Assembly (NCBI GenBank): GCA_020438105.1
Contig: JAGQVE010000017.1
Coordinates: 1 to 64,000 of the forward strand
Direction of reading: 5' to 3'
Source: Bacteroidales bacterium
Lineage (GTDB): Bacteria > Bacteroidota > Bacteroidia > Bacteroidales > JAADJA01
Length of the DNA stretch: 64,000 bases
Positions 35,152-43,043 of the stretch are shown in pieces. The first letter of the stretch is position 1. Each line of letters starts with the position of its first letter. The notes below the pieces were generated by a model. The model was not told the origin of the DNA and made no database searches. It saw only the letters and a program-made list of their open reading frames with translations. The position numbers and the translations under genes were made by a program.

Positions 35152-35931
35152 ATGATTTTTACTGATACGCATACCCATTTGTATTTGAACGCTTTCGACG
35201 ATGATCGGGCAAATGTTGTAAAAAATGCCATTGAGCAGGGTGTTAAATACATGCTTTTGCCCAATATTGACAGTAGCTCGATAGATCCTATGTTTGAGCT
35301 TTGTAAGGCATTCCCTGAAAATTGCTTTCCGATGATGGGCTTGCATCCAACCTCGGTAAAGGAAAATTATAAGGAAGAATTGGAGATCATTTCCGGTTGG
35401 TTTGAGAAACAAAATTTTATTGCTGTCGGCGAAATCGGTATTGATCTGTATTGGGATCAATCATTTCAAAAACAACAGGAAGAAGCCTTTCGGTTTCAAA
35501 TTGATCTGGCCCTGAAAAACGAGATCCCGATTGTGATCCATTCGCGGGATTCGTTCGATGAAATTTTCAATGTTTTGGAAGATTATCGCGGCTCTGGTTT
35601 GAAAGGCGTTTTTCATTGTTTTACCGGAAGCCTGGAGCAGGCTAATAAAGCAATTGATCTTGGGTTTTATCTTGGGATTGGAGGTGTGTTAACTTTTAAA
35701 AATTCGGGTTTGGATAAAGTGATTGCCGAAATTGACCTTAAACATATTTTACTCGAAACCGATTCACCCTTTTTGGCGCCGACACCTTTTCGGGGCAAAC
35801 GAAATGAAAGCGCCTATATTAATCTGGTGGCGAATCGCCTGAGCCAGATAAAAAATATTGACAGGGAAGAAATTGCAAAAATCACCACTCAAAATGCCAT
35901 CGATCTTTTTAAATTTACCGATCATGCGTGA
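35152..35931 (+). CDS. TatD-family metal-dependent hydrolase / DNase
   Basis: 259 aa TIM-barrel hydrolase. Metal ligands sit in DTHTHLYLNAF (HxH), GEIGIDLYW, IHSRDSFDE, HCFTGS and LETDSPFL. Family members are 3'-5' exonucleases/AP endonucleases acting in DNA repair, or in some bacteria D-aminoacyl-tRNA or other hydrolases. The stop overlaps the asparaginase start by 8 nt, so the two are coupled; TatD next to a type I asparaginase is a recurring Bacteroidota pair. Confidence 0.95.
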   Translation: MIFTDTHTHLYLNAFDDDRANVVKNAIEQGVKYMLLPNIDSSSIDPMFELCKAFPENCFPMMGLHPTSVKENYKEELEIISGWFEKQNFIAVGEIGIDLYWDQSFQKQQEEAFRFQIDLALKNEIPIVIHSRDSFDEIFNVLEDYRGSGLKGVFHCFTGSLEQANKAIDLGFYLGIGGVLTFKNSGLDKVIAEIDLKHILLETDSPFLAPTPFRGKRNESAYINLVANRLSQIKNIDREEIAKITTQNAIDLFKFTDHA

Positions 35932-36958
35932 AAAACCATCCATATTAATTTTGAACACCGGCGGAACCATCGGGATGGTTCTGGATGAAAAAACAGGAGC
36001 GCTCAAACCCGTAAACTTCGATGACTTGTTTGACCTCATCCCAACTTTGCGGCTCTTCAATTTCAATATTGACCATTTTTGTTTCGATCCACTCATCGAT
36101 TCATCCAATATGAACCCAACTACCTGGGCTTCCATCGCAAAAGTGATCGAAGAAAAATATGAACTTTATGATGGGTTTGTGATCCTGCATGGCTCCGATA
36201 CCATGGCTTTTACAGCATCTGCGCTAAGTTTTATGTTACAAAATCTGAACAAACCGGTCATTCTCACTGGATCACAACTGCCCCTGGGAATGATCAGGAC
36301 CGATGGACGTGAAAACCTGCTAACGGCTGTTGAAATTGCAGCTGCCAAAGAGGATGATACGCCGGTTGTTCCGGAAGTATGTATCTGTTTCGAAAATCAA
36401 CTTTTCCGCGGAAACCGCACACATAAATTCAATGCTCAGAATTTTGAGGCTTTTCGTTCTTCAAACTATCCTGAATTGGCTACTGCCGGGGTATCTGTGG
36501 AGTATAACCGGGCTGCCATTCACAAACCGAATTTTAAAAAGTTGAAGTTGTACACTAAATTCGATACCAACGTGGCCATTTTGAGGCTTTATCCCGGAAT
36601 TAGCGAAAAGGTGGTACAGGCACATCTTGAAATTCCGGGTTTAAAAGCATTGATTTTAGAAACTTATGGTTCAGGCAATGCACCTGATGAAACCTGGTTT
36701 ATTAACTTGATAAAAAGGTCGATTGAAAAGGGATTGATAATTTTTAATGTAACTCAGTGTCAGGTAGGCAAGGTGGAAATGGGTAAATATGCCACCAGTG
36801 TGCACTTAAAAGCGGCAGGAGTGGTGAGTGGACATGACATTACAACTGAGGCCGCCATTACCAAGTTGATGTTCCTTTTGGGCAACTATGAAAATCGCCA
36901 GGAAATATTGAATTTATTAGATGTTTCGATTGTTGGTGAAATGACTGTAAACAGTTAA
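35924..36958 (+). CDS. ansA: type I (cytoplasmic) L-asparaginase
   Basis: 344 aa from the ATG at 35924, which lies inside the TatD-family stop region (ATGCGTGA); an upstream in-frame start at 35858 would lie fully inside the TatD-family gene. Hydrolyses asparagine to aspartate and ammonia. Both threonine active-site motifs are present: LNTGGTIGM near the N-terminus and HGSDTMAFTASALSFML near residue 90. Lack of a signal peptide fits the cytoplasmic class. Confidence 0.95.
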   Translation: MREKPSILILNTGGTIGMVLDEKTGALKPVNFDDLFDLIPTLRLFNFNIDHFCFDPLIDSSNMNPTTWASIAKVIEEKYELYDGFVILHGSDTMAFTASALSFMLQNLNKPVILTGSQLPLGMIRTDGRENLLTAVEIAAAKEDDTPVVPEVCICFENQLFRGNRTHKFNAQNFEAFRSSNYPELATAGVSVEYNRAAIHKPNFKKLKLYTKFDTNVAILRLYPGISEKVVQAHLEIPGLKALILETYGSGNAPDETWFINLIKRSIEKGLIIFNVTQCQVGKVEMGKYATSVHLKAAGVVSGHDITTEAAITKLMFLLGNYENRQEILNLLDVSIVGEMTVNS

Positions 36959-36978
36959 AAAAATAACTGTTCCGTGTT

Positions 36979-37005
36979 TTGAAAATGAATTTTTTTGTAC
37001 TTTAG
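36979..37005 (+). promoter_or_regulatory. putative promoter of tRNA-Ser
   Basis: TTG (36979-36981) and TACTTTAG (36998-37005), one base off TAnnTTTG, with 16 nt between, 45 nt before the tRNA. Confidence 0.4.
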
Positions 37006-37049
37006 CCCCCTGTTTAAACGCGAACTTCAAGAGCCTAAATGACTTAGAA

Positions 37050-37137
37050 GGAGAGGTGACCGAGTGGCTGAAGGTGCACGCCTGGAAAGTGTGTGTACGC
37101 CAAAAGCGTACCGAGGGTTCGAATCCCTCTCTCTCCG
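37050..37137 (+). tRNA. tRNA-Ser(GGA)
   Basis: 88-nt class II cloverleaf. Acceptor GGAGAGG pairs with TCTCTCC (last pair G-U), D arm ACC/GGT, anticodon stem CACGC/GTGTG with loop CTGGAAA (anticodon GGA, reading UCC/UCU), long variable hairpin GTACGC/GCGTAC and T arm GAGGG/CCCTC with TTCGAAT. Discriminator G; CCA is not encoded. Confidence 0.98.
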
Positions 37138-37208
37138 CAAGCGTGACTTTAAACAATAAAAAAACTAGGTAATAAGTTAAATAATTTACGAATCAATAAA
37201 AAGTAACA

Positions 37209-38030
37209 ATGAAAAGATTAATTGCCTTTTTGACATTAGCAGGTTTGCTAACTTTAGGAATAACAAATGTGGTTTTGGCGCAGGATGATGATACCGCAGC
37301 AATACAGCAGGTTGATACCAACATGGTAGATACCCCCGAAGATGCTAAAACACCGGCAATGACTCCAGGAAATATGGAAGAACAAGCCGATGAACCACAA
37401 TCATTCCATCAGATGTTGAAGGAAAAATTTATTGAAGGTAGTCCCGGGTTTATGGGAATCGTATTGCTTACCCTGATCCTCGGTCTGGCACTTGCTATCG
37501 AAAGGATTATCTACCTGAATTTATCCACCACCAACACCCAAAAACTGCTTAATAAAGTTGAAACATCACTTGAAAATGGTGGCATTGAAGCAGCCAAAGA
37601 GGTTTGTAAAAACACACGTGGCCCGGTTGCCGGTATTTTCCTGCAAGGTCTTGATCGTTTCAATGAAGGACTTGATGTAGTTGAAAAATCAATTATTTCT
37701 TATGGTGGCGTATTAATGGGTCGTTTGGAAAAAGGATTAAGCTGGGTTTCATTATTTATTGCTCTGGCGCCCATGCTTGGATTTATGGGAACAGTAATCG
37801 GTATGATTCAGGCCTTTGACAAAATCGCAGCTGTAGGTGATATTTCTCCTACCATTGTTGCTGATGGTATCAAAGTAGCCTTGTTAACAACTGTATTCGG
37901 TTTGATCGTTGCGATCATTCTGCAGATCTTTTACAACTACCTGGTTTCAAAAATTGACAGCCTTGTAAATGATATGGAAGACAGCTCTATCACTTTTGTT
38001 GACATTCTTGCTAAACACACTCAAAAATAA
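37209..38030 (+). CDS. MotA/TolQ/ExbB proton channel family protein
   Basis: 273 aa. A signal-like N-terminus (LIAFLTLAGLLTLGITNVVLAQ) and an acidic linker precede TM1 (PGFMGIVLLTLILGLALAIERII); TM2 and TM3 are in the C-terminal half (VSLFIALAPMLGFMGTVIGMIQAF, then VADGIKVALLTTVFGLIVAIILQIFYNYL). The LGFMGTVIGMIQAF block is the ExbB/TolQ signature. With ExbD-type partners it forms an inner-membrane proton-driven motor that energises outer-membrane processes. It is the first gene of a cluster with a small TM protein and four ExbD-type proteins. Confidence 0.95.
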   Translation: MKRLIAFLTLAGLLTLGITNVVLAQDDDTAAIQQVDTNMVDTPEDAKTPAMTPGNMEEQADEPQSFHQMLKEKFIEGSPGFMGIVLLTLILGLALAIERIIYLNLSTTNTQKLLNKVETSLENGGIEAAKEVCKNTRGPVAGIFLQGLDRFNEGLDVVEKSIISYGGVLMGRLEKGLSWVSLFIALAPMLGFMGTVIGMIQAFDKIAAVGDISPTIVADGIKVALLTTVFGLIVAIILQIFYNYLVSKIDSLVNDMEDSSITFVDILAKHTQK

Positions 38031-38036
38031 CAGATC

Positions 38037-38474
38037 ATGGATAAAACTATTTTGAACATATTCAAAGGAGTAATGCTGGTCCTGATCGCCCTTGCTGTGA
38101 TTTTACAGATTTTGGTATTAATTAAGGGAGAAGAGGGTTTGGTAGGAAGCAGCGTTCTTGACAACTATGCATATCTGGCCTATGTAGCAATTATTCTCAC
38201 TACTTTCCTGGCAATATTATTTCCAGTAATGTTCATGATCCAGAATCCAAAAAATGCATTGAAAATTTTGGCTGGAATCGCTGGACTGGTGGTGTTAGGG
38301 TTTATTTGTTACAGCATTGCTGATAATACATTTAACGTTGTAAGACTTGAAGAATTGAAAACTACCAAAGAGGTTTCCCGCCTGGTTGGTGGAGCCTTAT
38401 ACTTTACCTACATTGTAGGCGGTATTGCAGTTGTTTCAATCATTTTCTCCGGTATTGCCGGATTATTTAAATAA
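38037..38474 (+). CDS. small four-TM membrane protein of the ExbB/ExbD cluster
   Basis: 145 aa with four predicted TM segments (about 10-30, 45-68, 78-98 and 118-142) and no known domain. It sits 6 nt after the ExbB gene and 13 nt before the first ExbD gene, the position this protein has in many Bacteroidota ExbB clusters. It is probably an accessory subunit of the motor, by context only. Confidence 0.88.
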   Translation: MDKTILNIFKGVMLVLIALAVILQILVLIKGEEGLVGSSVLDNYAYLAYVAIILTTFLAILFPVMFMIQNPKNALKILAGIAGLVVLGFICYSIADNTFNVVRLEELKTTKEVSRLVGGALYFTYIVGGIAVVSIIFSGIAGLFK

Positions 38475-38487
38475 AATTTAAAACATT

Positions 38488-39078
38488 ATGGCAAGACCAG
38501 TTAATGAAATAAATGCCGGCTCTATGGCAGACATCGCTTTCCTCTTGCTGATTTTCTTCCTGGTAACTACAACTATGGATACTGATAGCGGTATCACAAG
38601 GAAATTGCCCCCACCTCCTCCGGAGGATATGGAAGATATCAAAGTTAAAGAAAGGAATATTTTTAAGGTTTTGGTTAATAAAAACGACCGTTTGTTAGTG
38701 AATGGAGAACCAGGTGATGTTCGCGATTTACGCAGACAAGCGAAAGAGTTTTTAGCCAATAAAAACCTGAAGAGCGGTGCTGTACCAGAGGATCGTCCTG
38801 AAAAGAAAGAAGTGGATATTCCTTTGCTTGGTGGAAATGTGTGGATATCAAAAGGGATTATATCGCTCAAGAACGATAGGGGTACTTCCTATGACATGTA
38901 TATACAGGTACAAAATGAGCTGGCTGCGGCCATCCGGGAGCTCAGGGATGAAATGACACAGGATTATTTCGGAATGCGTTTCGACCAGCTCACGGATGAA
39001 GATAAAATTAAGGCTATTCAGAAGGCAATTCCTGTTGCTATCTCTGAAGCGGAACCAGAAGACATAGGAGGTAAATAA
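38488..39078 (+). CDS. ExbD/TolR-like protein, copy 1 of type A
   Basis: 196 aa. Short cytoplasmic N-terminus, one TM (GSMADIAFLLLIFFLVTTTMD) with the proton-carrying Asp15, and a periplasmic domain longer than in classical ExbD. It contains a Pro-rich stretch (KLPPPPPEDM), the block ISKGIISLKNDRGTSYDMY and ends ISEAEPEDIGGK. Its closest relative in the window is the gene at 39657-40244. One base separates it from the next ExbD gene. Confidence 0.93.
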   Translation: MARPVNEINAGSMADIAFLLLIFFLVTTTMDTDSGITRKLPPPPPEDMEDIKVKERNIFKVLVNKNDRLLVNGEPGDVRDLRRQAKEFLANKNLKSGAVPEDRPEKKEVDIPLLGGNVWISKGIISLKNDRGTSYDMYIQVQNELAAAIRELRDEMTQDYFGMRFDQLTDEDKIKAIQKAIPVAISEAEPEDIGGK

Positions 39079-39079
39079 A

Positions 39080-39547
39080 ATGGCAAAATTTAAGAAAAAA
39101 GGAGGTAAAGGAACGCCGGGTATTTCCACGGCATCGCTACCGGATATTATTTTTATGTTGCTGTTTTTCTTTATGGTAACAACCACCATGCGTGAGGCTA
39201 CGTTGCTTGTTAGGATTACTGCTCCGCAAGCCACAGAGGTTCAAAAACTGGAAAAGAAATCCCTTGTGGATTATATTTACATTGGCCCTCCTCAACGAAA
39301 AGCGCTTGGTACGGATTCGCGTATTCAGCTTAATGACCAGTTTGCCGAAGTAAAAGATATTCGGGAGTTTATTGAACTTGGAAGGTCACAACGGGATGAA
39401 TCAGAAAAGCAATTAATCACTACTTCCCTGAAGGTTGACAAAGAAACCAAAATGGGTATTGTTACCGATGTTAAACAGGAATTACGTGAAGTAGGAGCAT
39501 TTAAAATAAACTATTCTACTGCAAAAAAACAAGACTCTAAAAAGTAG
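39080..39547 (+). CDS. ExbD/TolR-like protein, copy 1 of type B
   Basis: 155 aa. A basic N-terminus (KFKKKGGKG) precedes STASLPDIIFMLLFFFMVTTTMRE, the ExbD TM with Asp22. The periplasmic domain has VQKLEKKSLVDYIYIGPP and TTSLKVDKETKMGIVTDVKQELRE, close to the ExbD peptidoglycan/TonB-binding fold. Its paralogue is at 40246-40713. A strong terminator follows, ending the first transcription unit. Confidence 0.95.
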   Translation: MAKFKKKGGKGTPGISTASLPDIIFMLLFFFMVTTTMREATLLVRITAPQATEVQKLEKKSLVDYIYIGPPQRKALGTDSRIQLNDQFAEVKDIREFIELGRSQRDESEKQLITTSLKVDKETKMGIVTDVKQELREVGAFKINYSTAKKQDSKK

Positions 39548-39572
39548 TCATGTGAATAAATTAATCATTTTT

Positions 39573-39602
39573 AGGAGGTGATACCCAATCACCTCCTTTT
39601 TT
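39573..39602 (+). terminator. intrinsic terminator between the two ExbD pairs
   Basis: AGGAGGTGA (39573-39581), loop TACCCAA, TCACCTCCT (39589-39597), then a T run. It separates the ExbB-led unit from the second ExbD pair. The AGGAGGTGA arm also resembles a Shine-Dalgarno sequence but no start follows it. Confidence 0.92.
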
Positions 39603-39656
39603 ATTTTGAAATACTAAAATACAAGGTTTGTGGGTTAAATAATAAACACACAAGCC

Positions 39657-40244
39657 ATGTCAAAAAAAATCACTGAAATCTCTGCAGGTTCAATGGCTGA
39701 TATTGCCTTTCTCCTGCTTATTTTTTTCCTGGTAACAACCACCATGGATGTGGATGTTGGAATCACCAGAATTTTACCACCTCCCTTGCAGGACTCAATA
39801 AAAATAATTGTTGAAAGAAGAAACCTGATGAATATCTGGATCAATAAATCCGATCGAATCCAGGTTAACGAAAATGAAGTTCAGGTAGAAGATATCAGGC
39901 AACTTGTTGCAGAATTTCTTGCCAATGATGATTTCAGAATTGAAGAAACACCGCCTTCCATGCCTGAAAAGAAGCCCAAAGCGATCCCCCTGTTAGGACA
40001 GCAAGTTTACGTTTCAAAAGGAATTATCAGCCTAAAAAACGACCGCGGAACATCTTATGAAATGTATGTTAGGGTACAAAACGAACTTGCTGCTGCAATC
40101 AATAAGTTAAGAGAAGATTTTTCTGAAAAACAATTTGGGATCAGATACAGTCAACTTTCGGATGAAGCAAAACTAAAAGCTGTTCAAAAGCAATTTCCAA
40201 TGGCCATTTCTGAGGCTGAACCCGCTATAATAGGAGGAAATTAA
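39657..40244 (+). CDS. ExbD/TolR-like protein, copy 2 of type A
   Basis: 195 aa paralogue of the protein at 38488-39078, with the same TM (GSMADIAFLLLIFFLVTTTMD, Asp15), ISLKNDRGTSYEMYVRVQNELAAAI and C-terminal FPMAISEAEPAIIGGN. It differs mostly in the region after the TM (PPPLQDS instead of the long Pro run). Starts downstream of a terminator, so it is probably transcribed separately, with the next gene 1 nt away. Confidence 0.93.
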   Translation: MSKKITEISAGSMADIAFLLLIFFLVTTTMDVDVGITRILPPPLQDSIKIIVERRNLMNIWINKSDRIQVNENEVQVEDIRQLVAEFLANDDFRIEETPPSMPEKKPKAIPLLGQQVYVSKGIISLKNDRGTSYEMYVRVQNELAAAINKLREDFSEKQFGIRYSQLSDEAKLKAVQKQFPMAISEAEPAIIGGN

Positions 40245-40245
40245 T

Positions 40246-40713
40246 ATGAAAATGAAACTCAAAAAGTCAGCTAAGGGAAATTCGGAAATTTCAACTGCTT
40301 CATTACCCGACATCATTTTTATGTTGCTTTTTTTCTTTATGGTAACTACCACCATGCGCGATACCAAATTACTTGTAAAAGTAATTCCTCCTGATGCTAC
40401 CGAGGTGCAACGGCTTGAAAAAAAATCATTGGTAGAATACATTTACATTGGGCCACCGGTAAATAAAAAATATGGCGATGAAACACGCATTCAGATCAAT
40501 GACCAGTTCATATCAGGCTTACACGAAATCAGCGAGTGGGCAACAACAATAATTATCAACCGACCTGAAGATGAACGCAAGTTTTTAACCACCTCATTGA
40601 AAGTTCATAAGGATACCAAAATGGGTATAGTTACTGACATAAAGCAGGAGCTTAGAAAAGCCAATGCTTTAAAAATCAATTATTCTACCCGAAAAAATCT
40701 TGCAAATAAATAA
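40246..40713 (+). CDS. ExbD/TolR-like protein, copy 2 of type B
   Basis: 155 aa paralogue of the protein at 39080-39547, of the same length, with STASLPDIIFMLLFFFMVTTTMRD (Asp22), EKKSLVEYIYIGPP and KVHKDTKMGIVTDIKQELRKA. The sequence is most divergent in the middle (about 80-110). Together with the preceding gene it makes a duplicated A+B pair with no ExbB of its own, so it must share the upstream channel or a distant one. Confidence 0.95.
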   Translation: MKMKLKKSAKGNSEISTASLPDIIFMLLFFFMVTTTMRDTKLLVKVIPPDATEVQRLEKKSLVEYIYIGPPVNKKYGDETRIQINDQFISGLHEISEWATTIIINRPEDERKFLTTSLKVHKDTKMGIVTDIKQELRKANALKINYSTRKNLANK

Positions 40714-40718
40714 GGGGA

Positions 40719-41657
40719 TTATTGCGGTTCAAATTTCACCATCCGGCGATTGAGCAGATACATCACAGCAAGTGAACCGATAGCGCTTGCCAGCACAATA
40801 AGGTTGTTTTGATTAGTCCCCAGCGCCTCATAATTGGTTTCAATATTCCCGTTGGCAAATAAATATGCAGCAACTACAGAAATGCCATTAAAAATGAAAT
40901 GTAAAATAATTGGAATCCAGATACTGCCCGACCAAACGAATAAATACCCAAATATAATACCCAATAAGGTCCTTGGTAAAAAACCATAAAATTGCATATG
41001 AAGTGCACTAAAAAGTATGGCACTGAAAAGCACCGCAACATGGATATTTCTGTATGATTTATAAAACAATTGCAAAATGACTCCCCTGAATAATAATTCT
41101 TCACTGAGGGCAGCTAAAAGGGCAATCACAAATAAATTAATAATTAAACCGGAGATCGTGTTGGTATTTAAAAATGCTGAGGTGAGTTCCTGGGTTTGAT
41201 CCTCGCTACTTCGCATCCATGACTCAATACGCCATAAAAAACCAGGTAGTTGCATTTGCTCATTGATCTCAACAAGCCTGTTTATAAAAGGGATAACCAT
41301 AATGATCAACACAACCGAAAGAATAAAAAACTGTAAACCAAAACCGTTGTTTGTATGCAAATAAGCTGCAGCTCGGCGGTTATACAGATAAGCAAAGAGG
41401 ATTGCAGGAGCAATAAAAACCCCGATTTGATTAACCACCTGAAAATATTTCAGGAAACTGATCAGTTCATCGTTGTTGGAGAAATTCATGTTACTTAGAT
41501 ACGCAAAGGCCTCTTTTCCATAAAAAGGAAGAGCCACCAGCGTTCCAATTGCCATAAATATGACTGTACTAACAAGGATAAGCAGAAGCAGTACCAGAAA
41601 TTGAATTATTACAGGTCGTTCGATTAGTCTTGGTAAAAAAAATTTTAATGAAGACAT
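40719..41657 (-). CDS. CPBP-family intramembrane protease-like protein
   Basis: 312 aa with about eight TM segments. The CPBP (CAAX protease/bacteriocin-processing, ABI) motifs are present: EELLFRGVILQ (motif 1, EExxxR), HMQFYGFLPRTLLGIIFGYLF (motif 2, FxxxH region) and HFIFNGISV (motif 3). Members are Rce1-like glutamate intramembrane proteases; the substrate is unknown. Convergent with the last ExbD gene and 11 nt after the HAD phosphatase on the same strand. Confidence 0.92.
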   Translation of the reverse strand: MSSLKFFLPRLIERPVIIQFLVLLLLILVSTVIFMAIGTLVALPFYGKEAFAYLSNMNFSNNDELISFLKYFQVVNQIGVFIAPAILFAYLYNRRAAAYLHTNNGFGLQFFILSVVLIIMVIPFINRLVEINEQMQLPGFLWRIESWMRSSEDQTQELTSAFLNTNTISGLIINLFVIALLAALSEELLFRGVILQLFYKSYRNIHVAVLFSAILFSALHMQFYGFLPRTLLGIIFGYLFVWSGSIWIPIILHFIFNGISVVAAYLFANGNIETNYEALGTNQNNLIVLASAIGSLAVMYLLNRRMVKFEPQ

Positions 41658-41668
41658 CTTTTAAATAA

Positions 41669-42340
41669 TTATATCATCGACTTTACTAGTTCTGGGATTA
41701 GTAAAGCGTTTTTAAAAAGAGTAGAAATATCCTGCTGATCATTTAAATGAAGCGCTAAAATATTCAATTTCCGGGCAGCATGAATATTTTGAACAGAATC
41801 ATCAATAAATAAAGTTTCGCCGGGTTGGAGATTTTCCTGTTTGAGAAGATGCAGATAAGGATCAGGATCGGGCTTACGCATTCCAAACTGAAACGACCAG
41901 TATGCACCATCGAATAACGATTCAAATGCAAAACCAAATTGGTCCTGAAACATGGATATATAATATCGAAAGTGGATGCTATTGGTATTGCTTAACAAAA
42001 AAAGCCGGTAATTGGATCTTAAGTTTTTCAAAAGATCAATACGATGCGGGGGATATTCACCAATGATCTGGTTCCAGGTGTGGTCAAGATCTTCATCATT
42101 AATATTCAATCCGGTAATATCACGGATTTCATCTCTGAATTCCTGCTCAATGATTTCACCTTTTTCGAGCTTTTGAAATAAATCGGATTGTGAAGCCTGA
42201 TTGAATAATCGTTCAAAATCTTTAACACCAATGGCTTTAAATGCATTTTCAACACGCTCATGGTGAATATTGATGATTACTCCTCCAAAATCAAATATGA
42301 TATTTTTAATATCCGGGATACCAGGTTCGGAACCTTCCAT
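41669..42340 (-). CDS. HAD-superfamily phosphatase
   Basis: 223 aa from the ATG at 42340 (MEGSEPGIPDIKN); a TTG at 42403 would extend 21 residues upstream of the conserved N-terminus. HAD motifs: I DFGGVI (nucleophile Asp, with the second Asp replaced by Gly, as in many family members), II LLSNTNS, III KPDPDPY and IV FIDDSVQNI. Similar to epoxide hydrolase-like/YihX HAD hydrolases. It probably dephosphorylates a small metabolite. Followed by the CPBP gene. Confidence 0.9.
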   Translation of the reverse strand: MEGSEPGIPDIKNIIFDFGGVIINIHHERVENAFKAIGVKDFERLFNQASQSDLFQKLEKGEIIEQEFRDEIRDITGLNINDEDLDHTWNQIIGEYPPHRIDLLKNLRSNYRLFLLSNTNSIHFRYYISMFQDQFGFAFESLFDGAYWSFQFGMRKPDPDPYLHLLKQENLQPGETLFIDDSVQNIHAARKLNILALHLNDQQDISTLFKNALLIPELVKSMI

Positions 42341-42429
42341 ATATTTTGAATTTTGTTTTTGAAATTGAAATGCAAAGTTGTAAATTTGCACCCCTATTTC
42401 CAAACGCAGGGAATAAAATTTTGTTTACC

Positions 42430-42505
42430 GGGCCTTTAGCTCATCCCGATAGTTTTGGGAGGTTGAGCACCTAGCTCTCCCGAAAGTTTTCGGGACAGGT
42501 GACCC
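42430..42505 (+). pseudogene. tRNA-derived copy A with palindromes in D and anticodon loops
   Basis: GGGCCTTTAGCTCA (42430-42443) matches the 5' end of the intact tRNA at 42627. Then a degenerate palindrome TCCCGATAGTTTTGGGA (42444-42460) takes the place of the D-loop GTT, GGTTGAGCACCTAGCTC follows, then TCCCGAAAGTTTTCGGGA (42478-42495) takes the place of the anticodon-loop bases, then CAGGTGACCC. The T arm and 3' acceptor strand are missing. The D stem (GCTC/GAGC) and most of the anticodon stem (CACCT/AGGTG) are kept. Not a working tRNA. Confidence 0.9.
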
Positions 42506-42527
42506 GAACAGAAAACAATAAATTAAT

Positions 42528-42605
42528 GGGCCTATAGCTCATCCCGATGGTTATCGGGAGGTTAGAGCACCTGACTCTCCCGAAAGCTTTCGGGACAGGT
42601 GGTCC
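42528..42605 (+). pseudogene. tRNA-derived copy B with palindromes in D and anticodon loops
   Basis: GGGCCTATAGCTCA (42528-42541) is identical to the intact tRNA. TCCCGATGGTTATCGGGA (42542-42559) replaces the D-loop GTT, GGTTAGAGCACCTGACTC follows, TCCCGAAAGCTTTCGGGA (42578-42595) replaces ATAAT of the anticodon loop, then CAGGTGGTCC. The T arm and the normal acceptor 3' strand are absent, but GGGCC (42528-42532) can pair with GGTCC (42601-42605), closing a two-armed fold with a 4-bp D stem and a 6-bp CACCTG/CAGGTG stem. It is 98 nt from copy A, 99 nt from the intact gene, and preceded by the same AAATTAAT word. Confidence 0.92.
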
Positions 42606-42626
42606 AGAAGAAGTTATTAAATTAAT

Positions 42627-42700
42627 GGGCCTATAGCTCAGTTGGTTAGAGCACCTGACTCATAATCAGGTGGTCCCAGGTTCAAGTCCTGGTGGGCCCA
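42627..42700 (+). tRNA. tRNA with CAU anticodon (Met or Ile2)
   Basis: 74-nt cloverleaf: acceptor GGGCCTA/TGGGCCC, D arm, anticodon stem CCTGA/TCAGG with loop CTCATAA (anticodon CAU), T arm CCAGG/CCTGG with TTCAAGT, discriminator A, no encoded CCA. It resembles E. coli elongator-Met and lysidine-modified Ile2 genes; the TTCAAG T loop and the overall match with ileX lean to Ile2(CAU), but the identity cannot be settled by eye. Confidence 0.97.
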
Positions 42701-42708
42701 CTACAGAG

Positions 42709-42735
42709 AAGGGTTGATATTCAACCCTTTTTTTT
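42709..42735 (+). terminator. intrinsic terminator of the CAU tRNA
   Basis: AAGGGTTGA (42709-42717), loop TAT, TCAACCCTT (42721-42729), followed by a T run. It lies only 12 nt before the GIY-YIG start codon. A second copy is present at 43131. Confidence 0.92.
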
Positions 42736-42746
42736 ATTTTTAAACC

Positions 42747-43043
42747 ATGAAAGCCTGTTGTTACATTCTTTTTAGCGAAAAGCTTGGGAAGTTCTACATT
42801 GGTGCTACTCAGGATAATCTTGACAATAGGATCCGAAAACATAATTTGCACCTATATGGAAGCCATCGGTTTACTGCTGTATCTAACGATTGGAAACTTT
42901 TCATTTCTATTCCTGCAACTGACTTTGCTCATGCTGTTAGAATTGAACGTTATATCAAATCTCAAAAAAGCAGTAAATACATCAGAAACTTGAAGGTTTA
43001 TCCGGAATTAATCGACAAAATAATCGAAAAATCGAGCACCTGA
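42747..43043 (+). CDS. GIY-YIG nuclease-domain protein (UPF0213-like)
   Basis: 98 aa, a single GIY-YIG domain: CYILFSEKLGKFYIGAT (the YIL...YIG strands), RIRKHN with the catalytic Arg, and RIERYIKSQKSSKYI with the Glu region. Single-domain UPF0213 proteins are common in Bacteroidota; substrates are mostly unknown, though homing nucleases use the same core. The start lies 12 nt after the tRNA terminator with no visible ribosome-binding site. The last codons (S-S-T-stop) are read from the tRNA remnant that follows, so the gene end was set by junction with tRNA sequence. Confidence 0.9.
   Translation: MKACCYILFSEKLGKFYIGATQDNLDNRIRKHNLHLYGSHRFTAVSNDWKLFISIPATDFAHAVRIERYIKSQKSSKYIRNLKVYPELIDKIIEKSST

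Noticed and set aside
42430-42605. Intron-containing or working extra tRNAs
   Set aside because: Both copies lack the T arm and the 3' acceptor strand, and the insertions are simple palindromes without group I or archaeal splice features.
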